Source: Cupriavidus numazuensis (GTDB lineage Bacteria; Pseudomonadota; Gammaproteobacteria; Burkholderiales; Burkholderiaceae). From it: DNA of 64,000 bases. This document shows positions 40,924 through 50,096 of the stretch, piece after piece. The position numbers were made by a program, and so were the translations under genes. Within the stretch, counting starts at the first letter, position 1. Each line of letters begins with the position of its first letter. Location: assembly GCF_905397435.1 (NCBI RefSeq), contig NZ_CAJPVI010000025.1, positions 60,413-124,412 on the forward strand, written 5' to 3'. The notes under the pieces are model-generated. The model saw only the letters and a list, made by a program, of their open reading frames with translations. It did no database searches and had not been told where the DNA came from.

Positions 40924-41178
40924 TCAGGCGTCCGTCGTCGTGCGCGTGGTGTTCAGGAGGGGGACAAAGTCGAAATGGGCGGCAGCGTACAGGGCATTGC
41001 ACGACCAGACCTCTTCGTCGTCCTTGTAGAAGCTGACCCACTTGCCGTCGCTGATGCAATGGGCACCAGGAAACACCTCCTCATGGCCATCGGGTCCATC
41101 CAGCAGGACGGGGGCATGCGGAACGGCCCAATAGTGGCCGCTCGGCAGGGCTGAAATCGATTTGCGCGACATATCCAT
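40924..41178 (-). CDS. Small hypothetical protein (84 aa)
   Basis: Not recognised. A compact acidic/aromatic protein with SALPSGHYWAVPHAPVLLDG, DGHEEVFPGAHCISDGKW and SFYKDDEEVWSC, and two or three cysteines and several Trp. The ATG at 41178 was chosen because AGGA lies just upstream; a start at 41259 has none. It lies 90 bases downstream of phaB on the same strand and may be cotranscribed. Confidence 0.55.
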   Translation of the reverse strand: MDMSRKSISALPSGHYWAVPHAPVLLDGPDGHEEVFPGAHCISDGKWVSFYKDDEEVWSCNALYAAAHFDFVPLLNTTRTTTDA

Positions 41179-41268
41179 GCGGTCCTGCCATTCGTCAAGC
41201 GGCAGCCGGGCGCGTTCGCGCCCGCGAGTACGCTGCCCGGCTATTGTCCTGCCGCTCATTATGCGCGT

Positions 41269-42012
41269 TCATTGCATGTGCTGTCCGCCATTGATGGCGA
41301 TATTGGCGCCGGTGACGAAACCCGCCTCGGCGGAGCACAGGTATTGGACCAGTGCGGCAATCTCGTCTGGCTGGCCCAGCCGCCCCACGGGAATCTGCGG
41401 AAGCACCTTGGTATCCAGAATCTCCTGCGGCACGGCCATGACCATCTTGGTAGCGATATAGCCGGGCGACACGGTATTCACGGTGACGCCTCGCTTGGCG
41501 ACCTCCAGCGCAAGTGCCTTGGTGAACCCATGCACGCCTGCCTTGGCCGCCGCGTAATTGGTCTGGCCGAAACCGCCCTTGGACCCGATGACGGACGAGA
41601 CATTGACAATGCGGCCCCAGCCGCGCTCGACCATGCCATCGCAGACCTGCTTGGTCATATTGAACAGGGAGTCGAGATTGGTGCGAACCACCGCATCCCA
41701 GTTGACCTTTTCGAGCTTCTTGAAACTGCTGTCGCGCGTGATGCCGGCATTATTGATCAGGATATCGACAGGCCCGATTTCCTCCTGGATTCGCGCCGCG
41801 CACGCCTGGCACGACGCATAGTCGGCCACGTCCACACTGTAGGCGGCAAAACGGCGCCCGCTTTCCGCCATGCGAGTCAGCCAGTCCGCCACACCTGCAT
41901 TGCCTGGCGAATGCGTGACCACCACCGTATAGCCTGCGTCGTACAGCCTGGTGCTGATCGCTTCGCCGATGCCGCCCATGCCACCGGTTACCAGCGCAAT
42001 TCGCTTTGTCAT
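41269..42012 (-). CDS. phaB: Acetoacetyl-CoA reductase (PhaB type)
   Basis: A 247-residue NADPH SDR that makes (R)-3-hydroxybutyryl-CoA. IALVTGGMGGIGEAI, ILINNAGITRD, TKQVCDGMVERGWGRIVNVSS, catalytic YAAAK and GVTVNTVSPGYIATKMV match PhaB throughout, and the protein is nearly the same length. AGGAG lies 9 bases before the ATG. No phaC or phaA is beside it, so it is a dispersed paralogue of the type these bacteria often carry. Confidence 0.93.
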   Translation of the reverse strand: MTKRIALVTGGMGGIGEAISTRLYDAGYTVVVTHSPGNAGVADWLTRMAESGRRFAAYSVDVADYASCQACAARIQEEIGPVDILINNAGITRDSSFKKLEKVNWDAVVRTNLDSLFNMTKQVCDGMVERGWGRIVNVSSVIGSKGGFGQTNYAAAKAGVHGFTKALALEVAKRGVTVNTVSPGYIATKMVMAVPQEILDTKVLPQIPVGRLGQPDEIAALVQYLCSAEAGFVTGANIAINGGQHMQ

Positions 42013-42577
42013 GATCGAAAGTCTCCTGTCCTGTCTCTGTCTGCCTGGGCTGATTAACCCAATTGACCGGTATGGTGCCGATGGCCGATCGCCATCGGCA
42101 CCAGGCGGTGTACCTTTTCCGTACCCTGGCCTGGCCAGGGGCCGGAACATCCTTCATATCGATGGGCGATCAAGTGCGGGCGGGTGCGCGCAGGAGGTTG
42201 CTCAACTGTCGCCGTCAACAGCCATGGGGATTGGCTGAGCCTTGTGGCGATGTCCTGCAACTGTGAGTCGTCAATGTCGGCAATGTCAATCGTCAGGCAT
42301 TCACCACCACGGCCCGCATCACCGACGTGGGCGGCAACGCGACAAACTGTTCGGAGCAGCCAGCCTAATGAAGTCCTATGACAACCGGAACGGGGAGGAC
42401 ATGTACCGTAATCCATCCATTTTGGACGGCGAATCTGCTAATCGGAGTTGTGGCGTCGTGAGATGACTTGTCGCGAGCCCCCGGGAGTGCCTTGTCCGAC
42501 GCCGCGTCCTATACTCCAAGCGTCGTTTGCGAGCCGGGGACACCGCCATCCACGCTCGACAGGATGCGAGGCAAACC
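42013..42577. other. 565-base gap between phaB and the lipoprotein operon
   Basis: No gene was recognised. It holds two strong hairpins: a 12-bp perfect stem GGTGCCGATGGC with a 5-base loop (42074-42102) and CCCTGGCC-T-GGCCAGGG (42124-42140). A possible plus-strand promoter, TGCCTT with 16 bases to TATACT (42510-42515), lies 63 bases before the lipoprotein ATG. The hairpins could lie in a phaB leader. Confidence 0.5.
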
Positions 42578-43867
42578 ATGACACGCACCTCCATGCCCTT
42601 GCTGGCTGCCTTCGGTCTGGCTTGCGCGCTGGCCGCGTGTTCGACTCCTGTCCCGCCCGACGCTGCGACCGACTACCTCACGCGCGCCACGCAGCGCACC
42701 GACGGCGCCATGCGGGTCTCGGCATCCGTGTTATCGGCCGAAGAGAGCGCCGCGGTCTATGGGGTGCCACTGGCAGACAGATCCATCCAGCCAGTCTGGA
42801 TTGAAGTCCGGAACGGCGAGAGCCAGGACTACTTCCTGCTGTCGCCAGGACTGGATCCGGATTTCTTCCCGGCCTCGGAAGCCGCCGAGGCGTATTCCGC
42901 AAAGCTGGATCCCGCAGCGCGCCGCGACCTGGAGTCGCGCTTCAGTCAACTCGCGTTCCGCAACCCGATCCATCCTGGCCAGACGGTGTCTGGCTTCGTT
43001 CTCACGCACCTTGCCGAGGGCGCCAAGCTGGTCCAGATCGACCTGGTCGCCAACGGGCGGGCCCGGTCCTTTTCCCAGCTGATGGTCGTCCCGGGCTTCC
43101 ACGCCGACTACAAAATGAGCAACGTGTTCTGGCGTGAAGTCTATCCGCCGGAGGCCATCACCAACTTTACTGACGACGACACCTTCCGTGCCGCACTGGA
43201 AGCGCTGCCCTGCTGTGCCACCAACGAGGACGGGTCGCGCCAGGGCGATCCGCTCAACCTGGTGGTGGTCGGCGGGCTGGACGACGCCTTTCCCGCGCTG
43301 GTGCGACGGGGCTGGCGCCCGACCGAAGCGAAATGGTCGGGCGCCATCCTGCGCATGGTGACCTCGGCGCTGGCCGGCGACCGGTATCCCAATGCTCCCG
43401 TGAGCGATCTCTACGCCTTCGGGCGGCGGCAGGACCTGGCCCTGCAGAAGGCGCGCGACAACATCCACCAGCGCAACCACCTGCGGCTGTGGCTCAGCCC
43501 GATGCGCTATCACGACAAACCCGTGTGGGTGGGCCAGATCAGCCGCGACATCGGCTCCCGCCTGACCATCCATTCGCCGACGCTGACCACCCACAAGATC
43601 GATCCTGACGTGGACGAGGCGCGTGCCGCCCTCGCGGAAGACATGGCGTACTCCCAGGGCCTGGTGAAGCTGGGGCGCGTGGGGGGCGTCGGGGCGGCGA
43701 CACAGGCTGCGCCGCGGGGGAACCTCACTACGGATCCCTACTACACCGACGGCTACCGGCAGGTGCTGGTGTTCGATCGCTCGCCCACATCGCTCGCCGA
43801 GATCGAGTCCTTTGCCTGGGAAACCTCGGAGTTGTCCATGAAGCAGGGTGCGGGGACGCGCCCATGA
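42578..43867 (+). CDS. LssY_C-domain lipoprotein
   Basis: A 429-residue predicted lipoprotein with signal peptide and lipobox LAAC (lipid Cys21). The C-terminal half matches the LssY C-terminal domain: DPLNLVVVGGLDDAFPALVRRGW, DLYAFGRRQDLALQKAR, HLRLWLSP and PVWVGQISRDIGS. An upstream CCAT motif (ALPCCATNEDG) is shared with the next gene. Function unknown; LssY domains occur with phosphatase or membrane-lipid proteins. The next gene overlaps its stop as ATGA. Confidence 0.85.
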   Translation: MTRTSMPLLAAFGLACALAACSTPVPPDAATDYLTRATQRTDGAMRVSASVLSAEESAAVYGVPLADRSIQPVWIEVRNGESQDYFLLSPGLDPDFFPASEAAEAYSAKLDPAARRDLESRFSQLAFRNPIHPGQTVSGFVLTHLAEGAKLVQIDLVANGRARSFSQLMVVPGFHADYKMSNVFWREVYPPEAITNFTDDDTFRAALEALPCCATNEDGSRQGDPLNLVVVGGLDDAFPALVRRGWRPTEAKWSGAILRMVTSALAGDRYPNAPVSDLYAFGRRQDLALQKARDNIHQRNHLRLWLSPMRYHDKPVWVGQISRDIGSRLTIHSPTLTTHKIDPDVDEARAALAEDMAYSQGLVKLGRVGGVGAATQAAPRGNLTTDPYYTDGYRQVLVFDRSPTSLAEIESFAWETSELSMKQGAGTRP

Positions 43868-45111
43868 TGCCCATCGCGCAGCCATGGCGCGCCGCATGCG
43901 CGGCATGGCTTGCGCTCGTGCTCTGCGCTTGCGCGGGATGGCAGGCGCCCGCCATGACCGACGATGCGCCGTTGCGCCAGCGCGCCATCAGGATGGACAA
44001 GGACGGTGTCGCCGTTGCCGCCGCGGTGCTGTCGCCGACGGACAGCACGCGGATGTTCGGCGCCGATGTCAACGCCACCAATGTGCAACCGGTGTGGATC
44101 GAGGTTCGGAACCAGACGTCGCAGCCGCTCTGGCTACTGCGTTCCGGCACCGATCCTGACTATTTTTCGGCGCACGAGGTGGCATGGTCGGCGCACGTGC
44201 TGCTGGGCGGCAAGACCAATGCCGAGATCGACAACCACTTCAACAGCCTGCGATTCCGCAACCCGGTCCCGCCGGGCGCGACGCATTCGGGGATCCTCTT
44301 CACCAATCCCGAGCATCTGACCAAGCTGCTCAACATCGACCTGCTGGGGCGCAAGATGCTGGTGCCCTTCACGTTGTTCCTGCCGGTGCCGGGCGACGCC
44401 GGACAGGTCGGACAGGTCGGCCAGCCCGTCCAGCCGTTCGCATATCCCGAATCCGAGGTCCGGGACTACGAGGACCTGGCCGCGCTGCGTGCGGCGCTGG
44501 AGCGCATGCCGTGCTGCGCTACCAGCGCTGGTCCGAACGCCCCGGGCGAACCCCTGAATGTGGTCATCATTGGCGAGCTTGCCGATATCGGCGCGGCGCT
44601 GGTCCGGCGCAACTACCGGCGCGACATGCGCGATGCCGACAAGGCCCTGCAGGTCTTTGCGCGCCACCCGGATGTGGTGACGCGCAAGCAGGGGCAAGGC
44701 AGCGCGCCGTCGACCTTCCTGCGAGCGTGGCTGGCACCGGTGCGCTTCCAGGGGCGGCCGGTCTACCTGGTGCAGGTCGGGCGTCCGGCTGGCGGACGGT
44801 TTGCCGAGCCCGGGGCACGCTTGCACCCCGAAGTCGACGAGGCCAGGAACCTGCTGATCCAGGACATGATGTATTCCGGCGGGCTGGACAAGCTCGGCTT
44901 TGTCCGCGGGAGCGGGAGCGGCATCGCCTCGCCATCACCGGCGGGCGGGGCGCTCGAAGGCGCCCCGTACCGCACCGACGGGCTGCGCGCGGTGATGTTC
45001 TTCGCGGAGCGCCCGCTGAGCCTGTCGGAAGTGGACATCCTGGATTGGGTACCGTTCCTGGACCTGCAGAAGCGCCAACCACAAGAGGAAGCCAACCATG
45101 AGCGCAAGTGA
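43864..45111 (+). CDS. Second LssY_C-type lipoprotein, paralogue of the first
   Basis: A 415-residue lipoprotein with lipobox LCAC (Cys23). It repeats the first protein in order: QPVWIEVRNQTSQPLWLL, MPCCATSAGPN, EPLNVVIIGELADIGAALV, LRAWLAPVRFQGRPVYLVQVG, and EVDEARNLLIQDMMYSGGL. A short GQVGQVGQ repeat lies near residue 182. Start overlaps the first gene by 4 bases and the stop overlaps the next gene by 14 bases. An old tandem duplication is likely. Confidence 0.85.
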   Translation: MMPIAQPWRAACAAWLALVLCACAGWQAPAMTDDAPLRQRAIRMDKDGVAVAAAVLSPTDSTRMFGADVNATNVQPVWIEVRNQTSQPLWLLRSGTDPDYFSAHEVAWSAHVLLGGKTNAEIDNHFNSLRFRNPVPPGATHSGILFTNPEHLTKLLNIDLLGRKMLVPFTLFLPVPGDAGQVGQVGQPVQPFAYPESEVRDYEDLAALRAALERMPCCATSAGPNAPGEPLNVVIIGELADIGAALVRRNYRRDMRDADKALQVFARHPDVVTRKQGQGSAPSTFLRAWLAPVRFQGRPVYLVQVGRPAGGRFAEPGARLHPEVDEARNLLIQDMMYSGGLDKLGFVRGSGSGIASPSPAGGALEGAPYRTDGLRAVMFFAERPLSLSEVDILDWVPFLDLQKRQPQEEANHERK

Positions 45112-46204
45112 GCCCCGCGTGCCTGCACGTGTGCGGCTGGCCCGCTGGGCCTTGCCCCTCGCCGCGACCGCCAGCATCGGCATGGCCGGCTGTGCTTCCC
45201 CATTGGTGCCTTACTCGGCCGATACGCCCCCGCTGGTCCTCGTGCCCGCCACCCAGGCCGGCGTGCGCGATGGCAGGGCCCGCTTCCGCGAGATCTACTG
45301 CGCGGTGCTGACGGCGCGCGCCTCCAGCGTCCCCGACCACCGGCCCTGCGACGATGCACTGACCCGCGTCGGCGGCGAGCCCGCCGGCACCGGCCGGCCC
45401 GTCGACCTGGGCCAGTCGCGGCGCCAGCTGGTCGCGGTGATGGTTCCCGGCATCGGCTATGCATGTATCGAGCCGTGGCTGAAGGCGCCTGGCACGGTCG
45501 CCGCGCACCTGCGCCAGTTCGGCTATGCGCTGACGCTGATCCGGGTCGATGCGCTCTCGGGCACGGCCACCAATGCCCGCCAGATCCGCGATGCCATCGT
45601 TGCCATGCCCGCGGCCGGCGGCGGCCCCAAGCTGGTCCTGATCGGCTACTCGAAGGGTGCCCCCGACATCCTCGACGCGGTGGCCACGTATCCCGAGATC
45701 CGCGATCGCGTCGCGGCCGTCGTCAGCGTGGCGGGCGCCGTCGGCGGCTCGCCGCTGGCCAATGACGCGGAGCAGTACCAGGCAGACCTGCTGCGCCATT
45801 TTCCGGACGCGAACTGCACCCCTGGCGACGGCGGCGGCGTAGAGAGCCTGCGCCCGGGCGTGCGCCGGGCCTGGCTCGCCAGCCACACGCTGCCAGATTC
45901 CCTGCGGTACTACTCGCTGGCGACGTTCCCCAACCCGGAGCGCATCTCGTCAATTCTCTGGCCCAGCTATACGAAGCTCTCGAAGGTCGATGCGCGCAAC
46001 GACAGCCAGGTAATCTTCTTTGACCAGATCGTGCCCGGGAGCACGCTGCTCGGCTACGTCAATGCTGACCACTGGGCGCTGGCCTTGCCCATTGCGCGGA
46101 CGCACGGGACGATCGGGACGCTGTTCGTCACGCAGAATGCCTATCCGCGCGAAGCACTGGCCGAGGCGGTACTAAGGTTTGTCGAGGAAGACCTGGATCA
46201 TTGA
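45098..46204 (+). CDS. Alpha/beta-hydrolase-like lipoprotein
   Basis: A 368-residue protein with signal peptide and lipobox MAGC (Cys32). The nucleophile elbow is GYSKG in PKLVLIGYSKGAPDILDA, and the C-terminal His is in NADHWALALP; an acidic residue of the triad is not certain. It probably faces the periplasm from the outer or inner membrane. It overlaps the second LssY_C gene by 14 bases, so the three are made as one operon. Confidence 0.82.
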   Translation: MSASEPRVPARVRLARWALPLAATASIGMAGCASPLVPYSADTPPLVLVPATQAGVRDGRARFREIYCAVLTARASSVPDHRPCDDALTRVGGEPAGTGRPVDLGQSRRQLVAVMVPGIGYACIEPWLKAPGTVAAHLRQFGYALTLIRVDALSGTATNARQIRDAIVAMPAAGGGPKLVLIGYSKGAPDILDAVATYPEIRDRVAAVVSVAGAVGGSPLANDAEQYQADLLRHFPDANCTPGDGGGVESLRPGVRRAWLASHTLPDSLRYYSLATFPNPERISSILWPSYTKLSKVDARNDSQVIFFDQIVPGSTLLGYVNADHWALALPIARTHGTIGTLFVTQNAYPREALAEAVLRFVEEDLDH

Positions 46205-46275
46205 GAGGCGGCTGGCGCGCAGCGGTTCCTGCACCGGCACGCCGAAGACCATGTTCTTCGGCAGCCGGGGGGCTC

Positions 46276-47019
46276 TCAAGCCAGCAGCAGGAGCGACGCG
46301 AAACACAGTGCGCCCGCGGAAAACGGCCAAAACCGGCCTTCGCGCTCATCGGGCAGCTCCGCTTGCAGGCTGGTGATGACGACGCCTCCGGCCAGCAACG
46401 CGAAGAGCCGCGCAACCACGGCCTCCGAGAGCGGCATCGAGGCGCCGATGACCCATCCGAGGATGACGCTCGCTGCCAGCACCCGGCGGCCGCGGCGACC
46501 GTAGGCCTGTTCATGCTCTTCGCCGAGCGAATGGTCGACGATCAGGAAATGCACGGCCATGGCAAACGCGTATAACGTGAGCGAAATCCCGCCGCGCTCC
46601 GCACGCTCGACGAGCAGGTAGCCGATCAACGCGCTGTACGCGGCGTATCCCGACAGTTGAAGCAGGTAGATGGGGCTGGTCTGACCCATGGCCGCAGTCT
46701 GCTGACGATGCTCCCGGCTGACGAGAACGATGTGCTCGATCCCGTAGAAGACCACGAAAGACAGCAGGGCCAGCACATAGACACGTTGCTCGGCAAAGAA
46801 GACGATCTCCGAGGCTTCCACGAGTGCCCGGCGTTGCAGCTCCAGTTCGGGCAGCACGTCGACAAAAATATAGGCCACGGAGATGCCGGCGGCCGCGGAG
46901 ATCCACCTGCGGCGCGACCAGAATTTCTCGACGGCGGTCGAGGATGAGAACCATCCCCCCACCGGAAATACGGCCGCGACCAGCAGGGCGGCGACGAGCG
47001 ATGCCGTCAGATGGCCCAT
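46276..47019 (-). CDS. Uncharacterised polytopic membrane protein
   Basis: A 247-residue protein with about seven hydrophobic segments. The segment ISVAYIFVDVLPEL and the two loops with His (YGIEHIVL, AVHFLIVDHSLGEE) suggest metal coordination in the membrane and faintly recall ZIP carriers, but no full motif is present. Its ATG lies 10 bases after the DUF202 stop, so it is cotranscribed. Confidence 0.7.
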   Translation of the reverse strand: MGHLTASLVAALLVAAVFPVGGWFSSSTAVEKFWSRRRWISAAAGISVAYIFVDVLPELELQRRALVEASEIVFFAEQRVYVLALLSFVVFYGIEHIVLVSREHRQQTAAMGQTSPIYLLQLSGYAAYSALIGYLLVERAERGGISLTLYAFAMAVHFLIVDHSLGEEHEQAYGRRGRRVLAASVILGWVIGASMPLSEAVVARLFALLAGGVVITSLQAELPDEREGRFWPFSAGALCFASLLLLA

Positions 47020-47029
47020 GCCGCTGCGA

Positions 47030-47494
47030 TCATGTGCCGAGAACCAGCGAGACCAGCGCGAAGGCACCCAGTGCCGCCAGGATGAGGGCGACCCAATACG
47101 CGAGGTTCCACTGTGGCAGCAGGCCCTCGCGTTGCAGCGCAACCACGCGACGCCGGTGCTGGATGACCGCGGCGATCAGGGCCCCGGTACCGATCAGCAC
47201 CATGGCCGTTCCCACCGCCCTCGGCGACCACGTTGCGCCGAACCGGCCGACGACTTGCGTGCCGCCGTGCTGGCCCTCCAGATACTGGAAGAACTTCGCC
47301 AGCGTAAAGCCGAAACTGATCATCGACAGCGACGTGCGCAGCCACGCCATCAGCGTGCGCTCGACGGCCAGAAAGCTGCGTTCGAGCGCAAGTGTGGTTC
47401 GTTGCCGCGCCAGCAGCGTGCTTTCGTTGGGTTGCGGATCTCGCGGTATCTCCTGCTTTGGGATGGCAGCTTCGCGGTCGGTAGGAATAGCCAT
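47030..47494 (-). CDS. DUF202 (YidH-type) membrane protein
   Basis: A 154-residue protein with the family core ARQRTTLALERSFLAVERTLMAWLRTSLS and three transmembrane segments. Function unknown. AGGAGG precedes ATG 47494. It lies between the BASS-family transporter gene and the membrane protein above, on the same strand. Confidence 0.85.
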   Translation of the reverse strand: MAIPTDREAAIPKQEIPRDPQPNESTLLARQRTTLALERSFLAVERTLMAWLRTSLSMISFGFTLAKFFQYLEGQHGGTQVVGRFGATWSPRAVGTAMVLIGTGALIAAVIQHRRRVVALQREGLLPQWNLAYWVALILAALGAFALVSLVLGT

Positions 47495-47533
47495 GGTGGG
47501 CACCTCCTGGACGTTCCGGCTTTCGCCTTGCAC

Positions 47534-48406
47534 TCAGTTCGCCTGAATGTGGTCGGGCACGTGCGCGCTCCGCTGGCGCTGCCATTTCACGTAGGGAATC
47601 ACCACCACCGTGCAGACGATCAGGTAGAGGGCCAGGGTCGGGGCAAACTGCTCATCAGGGAAACTGGCCGAAGCAATGGTCAGGGCAATCGCCGGATGCC
47701 GCGAGGCCGCCGACAGTGCCAGCACGGAGGCATGCTCCTGCTCAGGCCCGCCCAGGAGATGCCCGACCAGCAGGCCCAGCAGGACGAAGGCAACGATCGA
47801 CACGACAGCCCAGTGGCCGGTGGCGGACCAGATCGCCCGCCAGGTGCCGGCCAGCAGCACCAGGGCGCCGGCAATCAGCAGAAGCCCGGCCAGCTTGCGC
47901 ACGGGTTCCAGAAGCGCCTGGGCCAGGCGCGGCATCAGCTTTGCACAGAGCATGCCGACCAGCAGCGGTGCCACGACCATGGTCAGCACGATCTTCACGA
48001 TGGCGTCAGGCCGCATTGACAGCGGCAGCCCGAACACGTTCTCGAGCAACGCGACCCACAGCGGCACCGTCACGATGGAGCCGAGCCCGAGAACGAGCAG
48101 CAGTCCCAGTCCGTAGGGCGCCATGCCGCCCCCTTTCAACTGCTTCTTCGGCAGCATGGGGGGAATGGGTGAAATCGACAGCGCGGTCAGCACGACCGCG
48201 GCGGCATGCGGCAGGTTCAGGCTCTTGACGCAGACCACCACGACGATCGGAACGATCACCAGCATGGCCAGGAGGGAACGCCCCAGCAGGCCGGGCCGGT
48301 GGAGCAGGTAGGCCAGGCCTTCCCGGGTGGCCTGGAGGCCATAACAGAAAACCGTCCCGGCGATCGCGACGTGGAACGCGCCGAGAATGAGTGCCTTGGG
48401 ATCCAT
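47534..48406 (-). CDS. Bile acid:sodium symporter (BASS)-family transporter
   Basis: A 290-residue protein with about nine membrane segments. The signature is ALSAASRHPAIALTIASASFPDE near the second crossing helix; the first has SPIPPMLPKKQL. Family members carry organic anions or sulfonates with sodium. It ends beside DUF202 and starts 82 bases from the sulfatase stop, so sulfated organic anions are a reasonable ligand guess. AGGAG precedes the ATG. Confidence 0.85.
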   Translation of the reverse strand: MDPKALILGAFHVAIAGTVFCYGLQATREGLAYLLHRPGLLGRSLLAMLVIVPIVVVVCVKSLNLPHAAAVVLTALSISPIPPMLPKKQLKGGGMAPYGLGLLLVLGLGSIVTVPLWVALLENVFGLPLSMRPDAIVKIVLTMVVAPLLVGMLCAKLMPRLAQALLEPVRKLAGLLLIAGALVLLAGTWRAIWSATGHWAVVSIVAFVLLGLLVGHLLGGPEQEHASVLALSAASRHPAIALTIASASFPDEQFAPTLALYLIVCTVVVIPYVKWQRQRSAHVPDHIQAN

Positions 48407-48488
48407 GGCATCTCCTGACAGTGGTGCACCCGGACGGCGTTGCTTTGCACGTCGCCCGGGCCCGGCCGAACCGGCACGCGAAGTGCGG

Positions 48489-50000
48489 CTAGCGGCTGCC
48501 GCCGCCGGCCGCTTCCAGCATCTTCTCCACTACCTGGTCCACGCCGAAGCTGGCCGCCTTCTGCCTTGGCGGGAATTCCTTGAAGGTTTGCAGGAATTCG
48601 GCAACGCCAGCCTGTGCGGGCACGAGGATAAAGACGTGGTTGAGCAGCCAGTCGTAGTAGGTGTTGGAGGTGACATCCGCCCGCTCATAGGGGTCGGTAC
48701 GCAGGTTGAAGATCTTGGGCACGCGCAAGGTGACGAGCGGCTCCGCCCAGATCCGCATGGTGCCGAGCGTGCGCTGCTCCATGAAGACCACTTTCCAGTT
48801 GTCATAGCGCAGGCAGGCCAGGTCGCCGTCATCGGTGAAATAGAAGAAGCCCTTGCGGTCTGGCTTCTTGGCCTTGCCGGTGAAGTACGGCACCAGGCTG
48901 AAGCCGTCGAGATGCACCTTGAAGGTCTTGCCGTTGGCCTTGTGCCCCTTCGTCAGCTTCTCCTTGATTCCGGCATCGCCCGCCGCCTCGACAATCGTGG
49001 GCAGCCAGTCGAGATGGCTGACGATCTCGTTGCACACCGTGCCCGGCTTGACCACGCCCGGCCAGCGCACCATGCAGGGCACGCGGAATGCGCCCTCCCA
49101 GTTCGAGTTCTTCTCGCTGCGGAACGGCGTCATCCCCGCATCCGGCCACGAGTTCATGTGCGGCCCGTTGTCGGTGCTGTACATGACCATCGTGTTGTCC
49201 GTGATGCCCAGTTCATCGAGCAGCGCCAGCATCTCGCCGATCTGCTTGTCGTGCTCGACCATGCAATCGTGGTATTCCGACTGCCAGCGCCCCGCCTGGC
49301 CGCGGATGCGGTCCTCGATGTGCGTGCGGAAGTGCATGTGCGACGTGTTGAACCACACGAAGAAGGGCTTGTCGTCCTTGTGGGCCTTCTGGATGAATGC
49401 CTTGGCCGACTTGAGGAACTCGGCGTCAATGGTCTTCATGCGCTCCTTGGTGAGCGGGCCGGTATTGTCGATTTTCTGGCCGCCCTTGCCATCGGACCAG
49501 CAGTGCAGCACGCCGCGCGGGCCGTACTTCTTCCTGAAGTCGGGAAATTCCTTGGCATCCGGGTAGTCGGGCAGTTCCGGCTCCTCTTCCGCATTGAGGT
49601 GATACAGGTTGCCGAAGAACTCGTCGAAACCATGCATGGTCGGCAGATGCTCGTCGCGATCGCCGAAATGGTTCTTGCCAAACTGGCCGGTGCTATATCC
49701 AAGCTCCTTGAGCAGTTCCGGGATATTGGGGTCCTCCGCCCGCATGCCCAGTTCGGCGCCGGGCAGGCCCACCTTGGTCAGGCCCGTGCGCAACCCGCAC
49801 TGTCCCGTGATGAACGACGCGCGGCCGGCGGTACAGCTCTGCTCCCCGTAGTAGTCAGTGAACAGCATGCCTTCCTCGGCAATGCGGTCGATATTTGGGG
49901 TGCGATACCCCATCAGGCCCTTGGTGAAGATGCTGAGATTGGACTGGCCAATGTCGTCGCCCCAGAGAATCAGGAAATTCGGTTTCTTCTTGGCTGTCAT
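48489..50000 (-). CDS. Type I (formylglycine) arylsulfatase
   Basis: A 503-residue sulfatase. The modification motif CTAGR in GEQSCTAGRASFITG puts the future formylglycine at Cys56; metal ligands are in FLILWGDDIGQ and YSTDNGPHMNSWPD, and KNHFGDRDEHLP follows. There is no signal peptide, so it acts in the cytoplasm, unlike most arylsulfatases. It needs the formylglycine-generating enzyme encoded just upstream. AGGAG lies before the ATG, inside a small hairpin (50002-50018). Confidence 0.93.
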   Translation of the reverse strand: MTAKKKPNFLILWGDDIGQSNLSIFTKGLMGYRTPNIDRIAEEGMLFTDYYGEQSCTAGRASFITGQCGLRTGLTKVGLPGAELGMRAEDPNIPELLKELGYSTGQFGKNHFGDRDEHLPTMHGFDEFFGNLYHLNAEEEPELPDYPDAKEFPDFRKKYGPRGVLHCWSDGKGGQKIDNTGPLTKERMKTIDAEFLKSAKAFIQKAHKDDKPFFVWFNTSHMHFRTHIEDRIRGQAGRWQSEYHDCMVEHDKQIGEMLALLDELGITDNTMVMYSTDNGPHMNSWPDAGMTPFRSEKNSNWEGAFRVPCMVRWPGVVKPGTVCNEIVSHLDWLPTIVEAAGDAGIKEKLTKGHKANGKTFKVHLDGFSLVPYFTGKAKKPDRKGFFYFTDDGDLACLRYDNWKVVFMEQRTLGTMRIWAEPLVTLRVPKIFNLRTDPYERADVTSNTYYDWLLNHVFILVPAQAGVAEFLQTFKEFPPRQKAASFGVDQVVEKMLEAAGGGSR

Positions 50001-50001
50001 A

Positions 50002-50018
50002 GCTACACTCCTTGTAGC
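50002..50018 (-). promoter_or_regulatory. Sulfatase leader hairpin with ribosome site in the loop
   Basis: GCTAC (50002-50006) and its complement GTAGC (50014-50018) enclose a loop holding the AAGGAGT ribosome site. A second hairpin, CTACCG-TCAC-CGGTAG (50023-50038), lies just upstream. The pair may tune translation. Confidence 0.35.
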
Positions 50019-50096
50019 GAAGCTACCGTCACCGGTAGTGGATTTCCCCGGGGCAAGCGGTTGCCAGGCCTCCCGAGGTCTTCATCGCATCCTTGT

